From assembly GCA_028873965.1 (NCBI GenBank), contig JAPPMU010000020.1:1-63996 (forward strand): 63,996 bases of DNA. Reading direction: 5' to 3'. The position numbers and the translations under genes are program-made. Positions 34,659 through 43,102 of this stretch are shown piece after piece. Source of the stretch: Chloroflexota bacterium. GTDB lineage: Bacteria; Chloroflexota; Dehalococcoidia; Lucifugimonadales; UBA3495. The notes beneath the pieces were generated by a model, which was not told the origin of the DNA, made no database searches, and saw only the letters and a list, made by a program, of their open reading frames with translations. Each line of letters opens with the position of its first letter. Within the stretch, counting starts at the first letter, position 1.

Positions 34659-35234
34659 GTGGTGTCAGACAACATACATCGTGAAGACGCGCAACGCATC
34701 GCCGCAGTTGGGTCGGGCGACGAAAGAGCCCTGGAAGAGATCTACGATCGCTACGCCCAGAGGGTTTTCTCGTTGGCGGTGTCAGTCCTGAAAGACGAAG
34801 CGCTGGCCGAAGACGCCGTTCAGGAGGTGTTCACCAACATCTGGCTGAAAGCCGAAAGCTACCGGCCGGAAATGGCGGCGCCGAGCACCTGGATAATGTC
34901 GGTGGCCCACCACAAGGTGGTGGACATGTACCGGTCGCGGAGGCGCACCACGGATCACACGGTGTATCCGGAGATGGACGCGCTGCACCGGATACCCGAC
35001 GCCAAGATGAGCGTGGAACGCGAGGTGGAGCGCGGCTTCGACGCCCGACTGGTACGCGAGGCGTTGCTGACCCTGCCCGAGGAGCAGAGCCGACCGTTGT
35101 ACCTCTCAGCCTGGCACGGATACAGTCAATCAGAGATCTCCAAGATGCTGGGAATTCCACTGGGCACGGTGAAGACCCGAATGCGTCTCGGCATGCAAAA
35201 GCTCAAGGCAGCGTTGGAAGTTCATGTGGTCTGA
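34659..35234 (+). CDS. ECF-type RNA polymerase sigma factor
   Basis: The 191-residue product has sigma region 2 (EEIYDRYAQRVFSLA...AEDAVQEVFTNIWLKAESYR, about 26-71) and region 4 with the helix-turn-helix YSQSEISKMLGIPLGTVKTRM (about 154-174). It lacks regions 1 and 3, as ECF factors do. Two GTGs (34659, 34662) follow TTGGAGGG, so the exact start is uncertain. The anti-sigma gene overlaps its 3' end by 11 bp, which fits a SigK/RskA-like membrane-controlled stress regulator. Confidence 0.9.
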   Translation: MVSDNIHREDAQRIAAVGSGDERALEEIYDRYAQRVFSLAVSVLKDEALAEDAVQEVFTNIWLKAESYRPEMAAPSTWIMSVAHHKVVDMYRSRRRTTDHTVYPEMDALHRIPDAKMSVEREVERGFDARLVREALLTLPEEQSRPLYLSAWHGYSQSEISKMLGIPLGTVKTRMRLGMQKLKAALEVHVV

Positions 35235-36324
35235 CAATCCAGGCGAAACATTCGCCGGAGCGGAGCATCCCGAAGGGGAGCTGGCGGCCTTTGCGCTGAA
35301 CGCGCTGGACGACGCCGAATTCCAGGCGGTGTTCCACCACGTGATCCGGTGCCCGCACTGTCAAGAAGTGCTGCTGGGGTTCCAGGAGACAGCGGCGAGG
35401 CTCACGGCCGCGGCGCCGGAGGCAGAGTTGCCGGCGGGACTGAAGCAGCGCGTGCTGGCGAATTCCACAGGACGGGCAGGTGGTCCGGATATGCCTAGGC
35501 GTATCGATCCGGATCCGCGTTGGTCGATGCGGCGGCTGCGGCGATGGCTGGCCCCCGTGGCCATGGGCGTAATGGGCATTGCGCTGGTGGCATCGCTGGG
35601 GCTGATCGTGTCGCAGCAGCAAGAGATCCTCAGCCTGGAAGCCGAGCGGGAGGAAATGGCGGCGCACCGCGAAACGCTGGCACTGGCATCGGCCAGCGCG
35701 GCGATAGCGGCGCTGACGCCGGCATTCGGATTGACACCGGCAGACGCGACGCGCGCGTTGTCCCGGGAGTCGGCGACAGTGGCCGAGCGAGAGGCCATGA
35801 TGGACCCGCCAACGATACCGGACAACCTGACCCGGAATGTCAGCCAGGGGACGAGTTCATCGCAGGTCGCAGCCCAGGCCGACAGCGGGTCGGAGTCGGT
35901 GGACCTGGTGAAGAAGGAAATGTCGGACATGGTTGAAGCCACCGTGCTGTCGGCCCAACCGGAGACGGAGAAACTGTCGATGACCTCCCCCATGGGGACC
36001 GAAACCGCGGCGCGGGGCCTGCTGATGATCGACCCGACCGGCACGCGGGCCGTGCTGATGGTCACCGGAATGCCGGCCGACTCCTACCAAATCTGGCTGG
36101 TGCGAAACGATGAGCGGATGCTGATCGACCGGATCGTGGTGAACGAGCACGATGGGAGCGGGGTCAAAGAGCTGGAACTGGACCGTTCGGTATTCGGATA
36201 TCACGAGGTGGCGCTGCTTCCCGACGAACGGCACGGGCCGACGCTGCCCACGGGCGAGAAGTTCCTGAGCGCGCGCATCATCGGCGGGCCACAGGTGCCA
36301 CCGTCGATCTGGAGAGGGAGGTAA
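35224..36324 (+). CDS. Membrane anti-sigma factor, ZAS plus RskA C-terminal domain
   Basis: The 366-residue product has an N-terminal zinc-binding anti-sigma motif H-x3-C-x2-C (HVIRCPHC, about residues 39-46). One transmembrane helix follows (WLAPVAMGVMGIALVASLGLIVS, about 106-128). The extracytoplasmic part ends in an anti-sigma-K (RskA) domain with AVLMVTGMPADSYQIWLVRN (about 279-298). It should bind and hold the sigma factor encoded upstream at the membrane until a signal leads to its proteolysis. The genes overlap (35224-35234), indicating coupled translation. Confidence 0.85.
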   Translation: MWSDNPGETFAGAEHPEGELAAFALNALDDAEFQAVFHHVIRCPHCQEVLLGFQETAARLTAAAPEAELPAGLKQRVLANSTGRAGGPDMPRRIDPDPRWSMRRLRRWLAPVAMGVMGIALVASLGLIVSQQQEILSLEAEREEMAAHRETLALASASAAIAALTPAFGLTPADATRALSRESATVAEREAMMDPPTIPDNLTRNVSQGTSSSQVAAQADSGSESVDLVKKEMSDMVEATVLSAQPETEKLSMTSPMGTETAARGLLMIDPTGTRAVLMVTGMPADSYQIWLVRNDERMLIDRIVVNEHDGSGVKELELDRSVFGYHEVALLPDERHGPTLPTGEKFLSARIIGGPQVPPSIWRGR

Positions 36325-36330
36325 TGGAAC

Positions 36331-36483
36331 ATGGCGAGCCAGCGCACCGTACCTCAAGCTCCGCGCCCTCCGAGGCGTGACGACGGGCTGGACTGCGAGA
36401 TCTGCGGTTACCGTATGTACGAACGCAGTTGCAAGATCATCTGCAGGAACTGCGGGTTCACCAGGGACTGCTCAGATCCGTAG
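36331..36483 (+). CDS. Small zinc-ribbon protein, 50 residues
   Basis: ATG 36331 opens a 50-codon frame six bases after the anti-sigma stop, with GGGAGGT at 36316-36322. The product contains CEICGYRMYE (about residues 22-31) and IICRNCGFTRDC (about 36-47). The CxxC pairs form a zinc ribbon, with one extra cysteine in between and one at the end. The N-terminus is basic and proline-rich. Its position makes it the third gene of the sigma/anti-sigma operon. It is too short for ordinary gene-finding cut-offs. Confidence 0.55.
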   Translation: MASQRTVPQAPRPPRRDDGLDCEICGYRMYERSCKIICRNCGFTRDCSDP

Positions 36484-36495
36484 TCGACCGAACGG

Positions 36496-37917
36496 CTAAC
36501 CCCGGCCGAAGGGCCACCACGCCGGGGCGTTCCGCAAGGGCAGGTGGCGGAAGAGTTCCGGCTGCGCCTCCACGGCGAGACGCATGGCTTCCAGAACCGG
36601 CTCACGGATCGAGCGGTGGGCTTGCGCGGAACTCCGCAACTTGAACAGGTGATAGCACTCCCGAAGGTTCATCCGGGAAAGCACGCGCTGGCGGTGGGCG
36701 TGGGTGACGGCGTACTGGGCGAGTGCGGGACTCTCTCCGGCCAGCGCTGAATACAACTGCTCCGATTGCGAAACGGCCTGATCGAACATCTCGGTCAGGC
36801 CGGACTCGTCAACCAGGGGCGGGGTATCGTAGCCGTTGACGACGGTCAGCGGCTGCCCGAGGTAGGTCTGCATCCGGTGGCGGCGGAATTCGCGCATGGC
36901 ACCGTAGTCGAAGACGAACTCGAAGGTGTAGCCGGCCAGCTCGAACTCGCGAGGCGGGGCATCGTGCGGGCCGATGTCCCGGACAGTGCGGTCAATGAGC
37001 TTGATCCGTTCCGTTTCGGTCATGGCTTCAGACAAGCTGAGGGCGTGGCCATAGTCGCCGCCTCGCCGAAACTGCAAGGCAGCCGCGAGCTTGCACGTGG
37101 CGTCACGGTCGTAATCGAGCAGCCGCACGGTTACCGGGGCGGCGCTGGTGGCCGATTCGTCCTCGGCGACAGGTATTCGCCGCAGGCCGGCGAGGTAGGG
37201 GCTGTGGTCGGCGTACTTGACCAGGGTGGGCGTGATCGAGCGGCCCTGTTCGCGCAGTTCCGAGCCCACGTTGCGCTCCTCGGCCAAGTCCGAGGACATC
37301 AACTTGCTGATGGCGTGCTCCAGCGTGCGGGCGTTGGCGGTCAGGCCGACGTTGGTAAGGGTGGACGCGGGCAGAATAGCGCGGCAGGCGTCGGTGGCCT
37401 GGCGGCGCAACCGCAAGCGATAGGCCGAATTGCTTTCGCCGTCGCGCTGAGATTGGAGAGAGCGCAGATGCGACGTGACGCCGTCGATGAGTTGGGAGTA
37501 GGTCGTGAACAACGCGCGGCAGGTGGAAACGTATTCGGCGCGGAGAGCGGGTTTGGCGTCCAACTCCGATGGGACGTGGAAACTTTCGGGGTCGATAACC
37601 TGGTAGCGGGAGGACTTCTCGGTGTACGACGCGAGGCGGTTGTCTTCGAGGGCGTCGCAGGCCAGGCGCGAGATGTTCTCCACGGCCAGGTGGACGATGG
37701 CGTGCTCGGCCACGGACGCATGACCGTAGCCGACGACCCATCTCTCGTTGAAGTCGGCGGCGCGCTCGGCGGAGACCTGCGTGGCGATTTCGTCGAAAGG
37801 CTCGGGCCGGCGGGAGGTCATCGCGAAGGTTACCGCGATTTGCTCCTCGGTGAGTTTGCGCGGCGAGAGGGGGTAAATGCGCCGGCGGTGGGCCGGCGCC
37901 GGTAAGGGTTGGCGCAT
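36496..37917 (-). CDS. Tandem ThyX-like protein (FAD-dependent thymidylate synthase fold)
   Basis: The 473-residue product appears to be two ThyX-like halves. In the first (about 30-240), VGYGHASVAEHAIVHLAVENISR and the SYTEKSSRYQ segment match ThyX, but the RHR of the ThyX motif reads EDN. In the second (about 250-460), EFRRHRMQTYLGQPL carries the RHR, while the SxNExSxRY part is missing. LSRMNLRECYHLFKLRSS with an R-S-x-x-x-A-H-x-x-I segment closes it, as in ThyX. The two halves may complement each other, or the protein may not make dTMP at all. Ordinary ThyX has 210-250 residues and is a homotetramer. ATG 37917 is the likely start. Confidence 0.65.
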   Translation of the reverse strand: MRQPLPAPAHRRRIYPLSPRKLTEEQIAVTFAMTSRRPEPFDEIATQVSAERAADFNERWVVGYGHASVAEHAIVHLAVENISRLACDALEDNRLASYTEKSSRYQVIDPESFHVPSELDAKPALRAEYVSTCRALFTTYSQLIDGVTSHLRSLQSQRDGESNSAYRLRLRRQATDACRAILPASTLTNVGLTANARTLEHAISKLMSSDLAEERNVGSELREQGRSITPTLVKYADHSPYLAGLRRIPVAEDESATSAAPVTVRLLDYDRDATCKLAAALQFRRGGDYGHALSLSEAMTETERIKLIDRTVRDIGPHDAPPREFELAGYTFEFVFDYGAMREFRRHRMQTYLGQPLTVVNGYDTPPLVDESGLTEMFDQAVSQSEQLYSALAGESPALAQYAVTHAHRQRVLSRMNLRECYHLFKLRSSAQAHRSIREPVLEAMRLAVEAQPELFRHLPLRNAPAWWPFGRG

Positions 37918-38027
37918 CGGGCTGATACCATGGCATTGCCGCAGATTGACTCGGCTATGTCAGTCCGATTCTAAAAAGATCACCAAAAAATCGTTTCTTA
38001 CATCGCCGGCCCAATTGGGGAAGTTTC

Positions 38028-38053
38028 TGGATTCCCGCTTGCGCGGGAATGAC
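38028..38053. repeat. Dispersed palindrome B
   Basis: TGGATTCCCGCTTGCGCGGGAATGAC lies in the 146-bp gap between the ThyX-like gene and the thiamine-diphosphate gene. Confidence 0.75.
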
Positions 38054-38063
38054 GATACGATGG

Positions 38064-39704
38064 TCAGCTTCGGCAGAAGGCGGGGAATCCATCCGGCATG
38101 ACTACTTCGATCATGTGGATACGGTCGGCGGCGACGGTGTCCTGAACGGTGCGGGTCATTTCAGCGACGTTGTGCACCCGGGTGCCCGGGATTCCGTAAG
38201 CATCTGCCAGCTTCATGAAGTCGGGATTCACGAGATCGGTGGCCATCTGGCGGTCACCACGATCACGCTGGTAGCCTTTGAGGACGCCCCAGGCATTGTC
38301 GTTGAAGATCATGACGATGGGGTTGATGCCGTACTGGACGGCGGTGCCAAGCTCCTGGGCGTTGTACTGGAAACCACCGTCGCCGGACACGCAGATTACG
38401 GGGCTGTCGGGACGCCCCACCTTGGCGCCCATGGAGGCGGGGAAGGCGAAGCCGAGGCCGGCCCAACCGTGAGGGTACATATAGCTGCGTGGGCGGTCCA
38501 TCTGCAGGCATCGCACAGCGCGGTTGGCCGGCACGGTGGCGTCCAGGGAAAAGATGGTGTCGTCGGGTATGACGGAGCGTATGGATTCCCACGCCTTCAG
38601 CTCGGGACCCCACTGATCCTGGAGACCGGAATAGACACTGGACTTCAGTTCGGCGATTTCCTTGCGGTAATCGTCGCCGGTTCCCAAGTCGGCGTCGCCG
38701 GCCGCGCTGAGGAACTGGCGGACCACCGCGCCGCTATTGGCGGCGATGGCAACCTCGGTTTCGTAGTTTTTGCCGATGTAATCGCCGTCGAGGAGGACGT
38801 GGATGATCTTCCCCGGCAACTTGAGCCCAACCCCGGAAGTCGAGCGGTAGGGCAGGTTGCTGCCCAGGACCAGCGCGACGTCACAGTCGCCCATCCAGTC
38901 CAGAACAGGGTTCTGACCCCAGATGCGGTTGCCGAGAGCCATGCCCAGGGACAGCGGATGGCCTTCGGGGAAGGTCCCCTTGGCGCCATCACCGGTGACC
39001 ACGGGAGCGCCGATCTGCTCCGCGAGGCGGATTATGTCATCCGCGCCGCCGGTGGTATGGATCTCCTCGCCGAGGAAGATCACCGGGCGTTTAGCGCTGC
39101 GCAGCAGGTTCCAGGCACGTTCCACCTGGACCGGGTCGCCCTGGGGCACGTCCGGCTGGCGGGGCCGGAGCACCTCGACTTCGGCTTGCTGCCCGAGCAG
39201 GTCGGTGGGCACCTCGAGTTCGATGGGACGGGGACGCCGCTCGCCGAACCGCACGAACGCCTCGACGAAGTGGTCGGGGATGGATTCGATCTGGTCGATG
39301 CGGGCGTTCCAGTCGGTGACGGCGGCGAACATGCCCAGCTGGTCCTTGGTCTCGTGGGTAGCCATCTTGCCGCTGCCGACGAACTCAGCCTCAACGTTGG
39401 TGGTCACCTGCAGAACCGACGAAGCCGAGAAGTAAGCCTCGCCCATCGCACCGACGGAGTCGGCGGCTCCGGGCCCGGTGCTGGTCAGGATTACGCCGGG
39501 CCGGCCGGTGGCGCGGGAGTAGCCGTCGGCCATGTAACCGCAGCCCAACTCGAGACGCCCTCCGATGAACCGGACGTCATCCTGGCGGTCGAACAGCGCG
39601 TCGAACAGGTCAAGGGTATGGACGGATATGATGCCGAACACCGTGTCGACACCCTGGGCGTGCAGGGACGCGACCACGGCCTGGCCGCCGGTCATCTGGG
39701 GCAT
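38064..39704 (-). CDS. Thiamine-diphosphate enzyme at the end of the dehydrogenase operon
   Basis: The 546-residue product is of the acetolactate-synthase/benzoylformate-decarboxylase type. The Pyr domain has the Glu in GGRLELGCGYMADGYSRATG (about 44-63). The central domain contains PVIFLGEEIHTTGG. The PP domain has VSGDGGFQYNAQELG...IFNDNAWGVLKG (about 431-465) with the GDG...N site. GGAG lies eight bases before ATG 39704. It is 29 bp after the E2 gene on the same strand and probably shares its transcript, so it may feed or drain the same 2-oxoacid pool (inference). Confidence 0.8.
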   Translation of the reverse strand: MPQMTGGQAVVASLHAQGVDTVFGIISVHTLDLFDALFDRQDDVRFIGGRLELGCGYMADGYSRATGRPGVILTSTGPGAADSVGAMGEAYFSASSVLQVTTNVEAEFVGSGKMATHETKDQLGMFAAVTDWNARIDQIESIPDHFVEAFVRFGERRPRPIELEVPTDLLGQQAEVEVLRPRQPDVPQGDPVQVERAWNLLRSAKRPVIFLGEEIHTTGGADDIIRLAEQIGAPVVTGDGAKGTFPEGHPLSLGMALGNRIWGQNPVLDWMGDCDVALVLGSNLPYRSTSGVGLKLPGKIIHVLLDGDYIGKNYETEVAIAANSGAVVRQFLSAAGDADLGTGDDYRKEIAELKSSVYSGLQDQWGPELKAWESIRSVIPDDTIFSLDATVPANRAVRCLQMDRPRSYMYPHGWAGLGFAFPASMGAKVGRPDSPVICVSGDGGFQYNAQELGTAVQYGINPIVMIFNDNAWGVLKGYQRDRGDRQMATDLVNPDFMKLADAYGIPGTRVHNVAEMTRTVQDTVAADRIHMIEVVMPDGFPAFCRS

Positions 39705-39733
39705 GATGGGAACTCCGTGGGCTGGCTGGGGAT

Positions 39734-40957
39734 TTAGAGCAGCAGGCTGACCGGGTTTTCCAGGACCCGCTTGATCTCCATGAGGAACTGGGCCGCTTCC
39801 GCGCCGTCAGCCACGCGGTGATCGGTGGACAGGGTGGCTTTCATCATGGTGCCTACCGCCAGTTCTCCATCGCGGACCACGGGCTGCTGCTTGACGCTGC
39901 CCACGGCAAGAATGGCGGCGTGGGGCGGGTAGATGATGGCGGTGAAGCTCTCGACGTCGAACATTCCCATGTTGCTGATGCTGAACGTCGTGCTGCTGTA
40001 CTCCTCGTTGCGGAGGGTTCCGCTGTTGGCGCGGGCAATCAGATCCTTGGTGGCCGCCGCGATCTGCACGAGGCTCTTGCTCTCGCAGTTGCTGACGCCG
40101 GGCAGGATCAGGCCGGACTCCAGGGCGATGGCGATGCCGATGTTCATCGCGCCATGCACTTCCAGGTGATCGCCCCGGAAGAACGAGTTGAACTTGGGGT
40201 GCCTGGCCAGAGCCAAGGCGCAGGCCTTGACCATCAGGTCGTTGACGCTGACGCGGTTCTCGGGATCCGACTCGTCGTTGACATCGCGGCGCAGCGCCAT
40301 GGCCTTGCCCATGTCGATCTCGGCAGTGACGTAGAAGTGGGGAGCGGTGGACTTGCTGTCGGAGGTGACCCGGGCAATGGTCTGCCGCATACGGCTGAGT
40401 TCGATGCGGGAGTCGGACGGGGCGGCAGTCACTGCGGGTGCGGGTGCCGGAGCGGGTTCCGCCGCCGCGGGAGCGGCCTGGTAGTTTTCGACGTCGCGTT
40501 CGGTGATGCGGCCGTTGGGCCCGGTACCCGCGACCAGTGACAGGTCAATCCCGCGCTCGCGCGCCAAGCGGCGGGCAATGGGGGAGGCGCGGACTCCTCC
40601 GTCGGATGCAGGAGCCGGGGCTGCGGGCGGTTCAGGGTCAACGGCTGCCGGAGCCGGGACGGCCGCGGATGCCGGTGCAGGAGCGGCTGCGGGAGCGGCA
40701 ACTTCGGGAACCGATTCGCCGGGCTCGGTGATGATGGCGATGAGCTCGCCGACCGGGACGGCGACACCGGCCTCGGCGACGATGCGTCCCAGGACACCGC
40801 CGGTGTAGGCCTCGAATTCAACCGTGGCCTTGTCCGTCTCGATGTCGGCGATGACCTCACCGCGGTCGACGGTTTCGCCCTCCTGCTTGTACCAGCGGAC
40901 GACGGTGCCTTCCCGCATATCGTATCCCATCTGGGGCATGACGACGTTGGTAGCCAC
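39734..40957 (-). CDS. Dihydrolipoamide acyltransferase (E2)
   Basis: The 407-residue product has one N-terminal lipoyl domain with the modified lysine in ETDKATVEFEAY (about 43-54). An Ala/Pro-rich linker follows, then a peripheral subunit-binding domain (ASPIARRLARERGIDLSLV, about 127-145), a second linker and the catalytic core ending in LSTDHRVADGAEAAQFL, whose His and Asp are the acyltransferase residues. It forms the core of a pyruvate or other 2-oxoacid dehydrogenase complex with the three genes upstream. The substrate is not certain. Confidence 0.9.
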   Translation of the reverse strand: MATNVVMPQMGYDMREGTVVRWYKQEGETVDRGEVIADIETDKATVEFEAYTGGVLGRIVAEAGVAVPVGELIAIITEPGESVPEVAAPAAAPAPASAAVPAPAAVDPEPPAAPAPASDGGVRASPIARRLARERGIDLSLVAGTGPNGRITERDVENYQAAPAAAEPAPAPAPAVTAAPSDSRIELSRMRQTIARVTSDSKSTAPHFYVTAEIDMGKAMALRRDVNDESDPENRVSVNDLMVKACALALARHPKFNSFFRGDHLEVHGAMNIGIAIALESGLILPGVSNCESKSLVQIAAATKDLIARANSGTLRNEEYSSTTFSISNMGMFDVESFTAIIYPPHAAILAVGSVKQQPVVRDGELAVGTMMKATLSTDHRVADGAEAAQFLMEIKRVLENPVSLLL

Positions 40958-41019
40958 GATTTTCTCCTGTGGTTTTCGAGTGTAAAGGGGTATCGGCGGC
41001 CGGACGCCATCGGCGAAAC

Positions 41020-42003
41020 TCAGGCGCCGTTGACTAGTTTTCGAGCGGCGGCGGCGACGGAATCCGCGCTGGGGATAGCCATCTGCTCCAGCGGGAAGGA
41101 ATAGGGTATGGGCACTTCGGCGCCGGCGACGCGGCCGACGGGAGCATCCAGGTACTCAAAAGCCTCTTCCTGCACCTGGGACACCAGCTCGCCGGCGAAA
41201 CCGCCCAAGCGGGTGGTTTCCTCGACCATGAGGGCGCGGTGGGTTTTCTTAACCGAGGTTACGACCGTGTCCATGTCCAGCGGGCGCAGGCAACGCAGGT
41301 CGATCACGTCGGCTTCGATACCTTCGCGGGCGAGGATGTCGGCCGCCTGCTCGGCGACCAGGGCCATGCGGGAGTAGCCGCACAGCGTTATGTCTCCGCC
41401 GGTGCGCGTGATGGCGGCCTGGCCGATGGGGATTCGGAAATCGCCGGTATCGGGAGCCTCGCCTCGCGTGCCATATAGCAGGATGTGCTCCACGAACATG
41501 ACCGGGTCGTTCAGCTCGCGGCAGGAGCGGAACAGGCCGATGACGTCGCGGGGGGTTGAGGGAGTGACGACGGTGAGCCCGGGCACGGACGCGTACCAGC
41601 CCTCGAATGACTGGGAGTGGGTAGCCCCCACCGAAGCACCGGCGCCGGTGACGGTGCGGATGATCAACGGAATCGAGAACTGGCCGCCCGACATGTACCT
41701 GATCTTGGCGGCGTGGTTCACGATCTGGTCCATGGCGAGGAGGCTGAAGTTGATGGTCATCAACTCAACCACGGGCCGCAGGCCGGCCATGGCCGCGCCC
41801 ACCCCGGCACCCACGATGACCGATTCGGCCAGGGGGGAATCCTTGATGCGCTTCTTGCCGTACTGCTCCCAAAAGCCCTTGGTGACGGCGAACGCCCCGC
41901 CGTAGGGTCCGATGTCCTCACCCATGAGGAAGACGCGATCATCCTGGTCCAAGGCTTCCCGGAGAACGGACGATACGGCGTCGCGATAAGTGATGACCGA
42001 CAT
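41020..42003 (-). CDS. 2-oxoacid dehydrogenase E1 component, beta subunit
   Basis: The 327-residue product has the transketolase-like E1 beta features: VFLMGEDIGPYGGAFAVTKG (about 23-42), RIKDSPLAESVIVGAGVGAAM and the C-terminal domain with RCLRPLDMDTV. It pairs with the E1 alpha gene 30 bp upstream to bind thiamine diphosphate and decarboxylate a 2-oxoacid. The length is normal for the family. Confidence 0.9.
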   Translation of the reverse strand: MSVITYRDAVSSVLREALDQDDRVFLMGEDIGPYGGAFAVTKGFWEQYGKKRIKDSPLAESVIVGAGVGAAMAGLRPVVELMTINFSLLAMDQIVNHAAKIRYMSGGQFSIPLIIRTVTGAGASVGATHSQSFEGWYASVPGLTVVTPSTPRDVIGLFRSCRELNDPVMFVEHILLYGTRGEAPDTGDFRIPIGQAAITRTGGDITLCGYSRMALVAEQAADILAREGIEADVIDLRCLRPLDMDTVVTSVKKTHRALMVEETTRLGGFAGELVSQVQEEAFEYLDAPVGRVAGAEVPIPYSFPLEQMAIPSADSVAAAARKLVNGA

Positions 42004-42033
42004 GATGGTTCCTCTCGCCTGCGGTGGGTGGTA

Positions 42034-43041
42034 TTACGCGGGGATACCTTCAGTAGGTCGGTCGGTGTACACGTGGTCGTAGAGGTCGGCGGGTTCGGGC
42101 CAAGGCGATGATTCGCCGAATTCCGCCGCGACCACAATTTCTTCGTCGACGCTGGCGTCGATTTCGTCAAAATCCTCCACGGTTGCGATGCCCTCGTCAG
42201 TGAGCCAATCGCGGAAGCGCGGAATGGGGTCCTGCCCGGCCCAGTAGGAGACCTCGTCTTCGGGACGGTAGTTGGCGGGATCGGCGACGGAGTGGCCGCG
42301 CAGGCGGTAGGTGCGGGCAACGACGAAGGCGGGGCCACTGCCGGAGCGGACCTCGGCGTTGATCTTCTGCATCAGGGCGCGAACTTCCAGAACGTCGTTG
42401 CCATCCACCTCGTAGCGGGACATGCCGTAGGCGGCGGCCATCTCGTGCAGGGAGTCCCACATCACAAGGGTCTCCTTGGACGAGGCGCCCATGCCGTACA
42501 GATTATGTTCACAGAAGAAGATGACGGGGAGATTCCAAATGGCGGCGAGGTTCATGGCTTCGTGGAACTCGCCCTCGTTGACCGCGCCGTCTCCGAAGAA
42601 GCACAGCACCACCTGGTCGTCGCCGCGGTACTGCACGGCCAGGGCGATCCCGGCGGCGATGCAGAGCTGACCACCGACGATGGCGTAGCCGCCCATGAAG
42701 TTCAGGTCGGAGCTGAACAAGTGCATGGACCCGCCCTTGCCCTTACTGCATCCGGTGATCTTGCCCATGAGCTCGGCCATGACCTCGTTGCTGGTCATGC
42801 CGCGGGCGAGGGCCTGGCCGTGGTCCCGGTAGTGGGTCACGATGTAGTCGTCGGGGCGCAGGGTGTTGATGGCTCCGACGGCGATGGCCTCCTCCCCGTT
42901 GTAGACGTGGAGAAAACCCTTGATGTTGCCTCGGGTGTACTGCCGCTCCGACTCTCGCTCAAACTCTCGGATGAGCTTCATCTGCCGGTAGAAACCCAGC
43001 AGGTCGGATTTGTTAAGTTCGGGGACGTCCGCTCTCAGCAT
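42034..43041 (-). CDS. 2-oxoacid dehydrogenase E1 component, alpha subunit
   Basis: The 335-residue product contains GGSMHLFSSDLNFMGGYAIVG and the thiamine-diphosphate motif GDGAVNEGEFHEAMNLAAIW...EHNLYGM. The phosphorylation-loop-like segment YRLRGHSVADPANYR is typical of E1 alpha. It resembles pyruvate/acetoin dehydrogenase alpha subunits, and sequence alone does not settle which. The operon order is E3, E1 alpha, E1 beta, E2, thiamine-diphosphate enzyme. Confidence 0.9.
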   Translation of the reverse strand: MLRADVPELNKSDLLGFYRQMKLIREFERESERQYTRGNIKGFLHVYNGEEAIAVGAINTLRPDDYIVTHYRDHGQALARGMTSNEVMAELMGKITGCSKGKGGSMHLFSSDLNFMGGYAIVGGQLCIAAGIALAVQYRGDDQVVLCFFGDGAVNEGEFHEAMNLAAIWNLPVIFFCEHNLYGMGASSKETLVMWDSLHEMAAAYGMSRYEVDGNDVLEVRALMQKINAEVRSGSGPAFVVARTYRLRGHSVADPANYRPEDEVSYWAGQDPIPRFRDWLTDEGIATVEDFDEIDASVDEEIVVAAEFGESSPWPEPADLYDHVYTDRPTEGIPA

Positions 43042-43068
43042 ATCCCTTCCTCAATGGCAGATTTGCGG

Positions 43069-43090
43069 CGCCGCCCCGGACGGGGCGGCA
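43069..43090 (-). other. Stable intergenic hairpin between E3 and E1 alpha genes
   Basis: GCCGCCCC (43070-43077) and GGGGCGGC (43082-43089) are perfect arms around GGAC. No T-run follows on the minus strand, so it is more likely an RNA-processing, stability or attenuation element within the operon than a full terminator. Confidence 0.4.
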
Positions 43091-43102
43091 CGGTGCGCCG
43101 GT

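Noticed and set aside
38049..39737. 562-codon plus-strand frame opposite the thiamine-diphosphate gene
   Set aside because: Antisense shadow of a gene with all family motifs.
43069..43090. Hairpin between lpdA and E1 alpha as an operon-ending terminator
   Set aside because: No T-run follows, and the genes on both sides belong to one complex, so full termination is unlikely.
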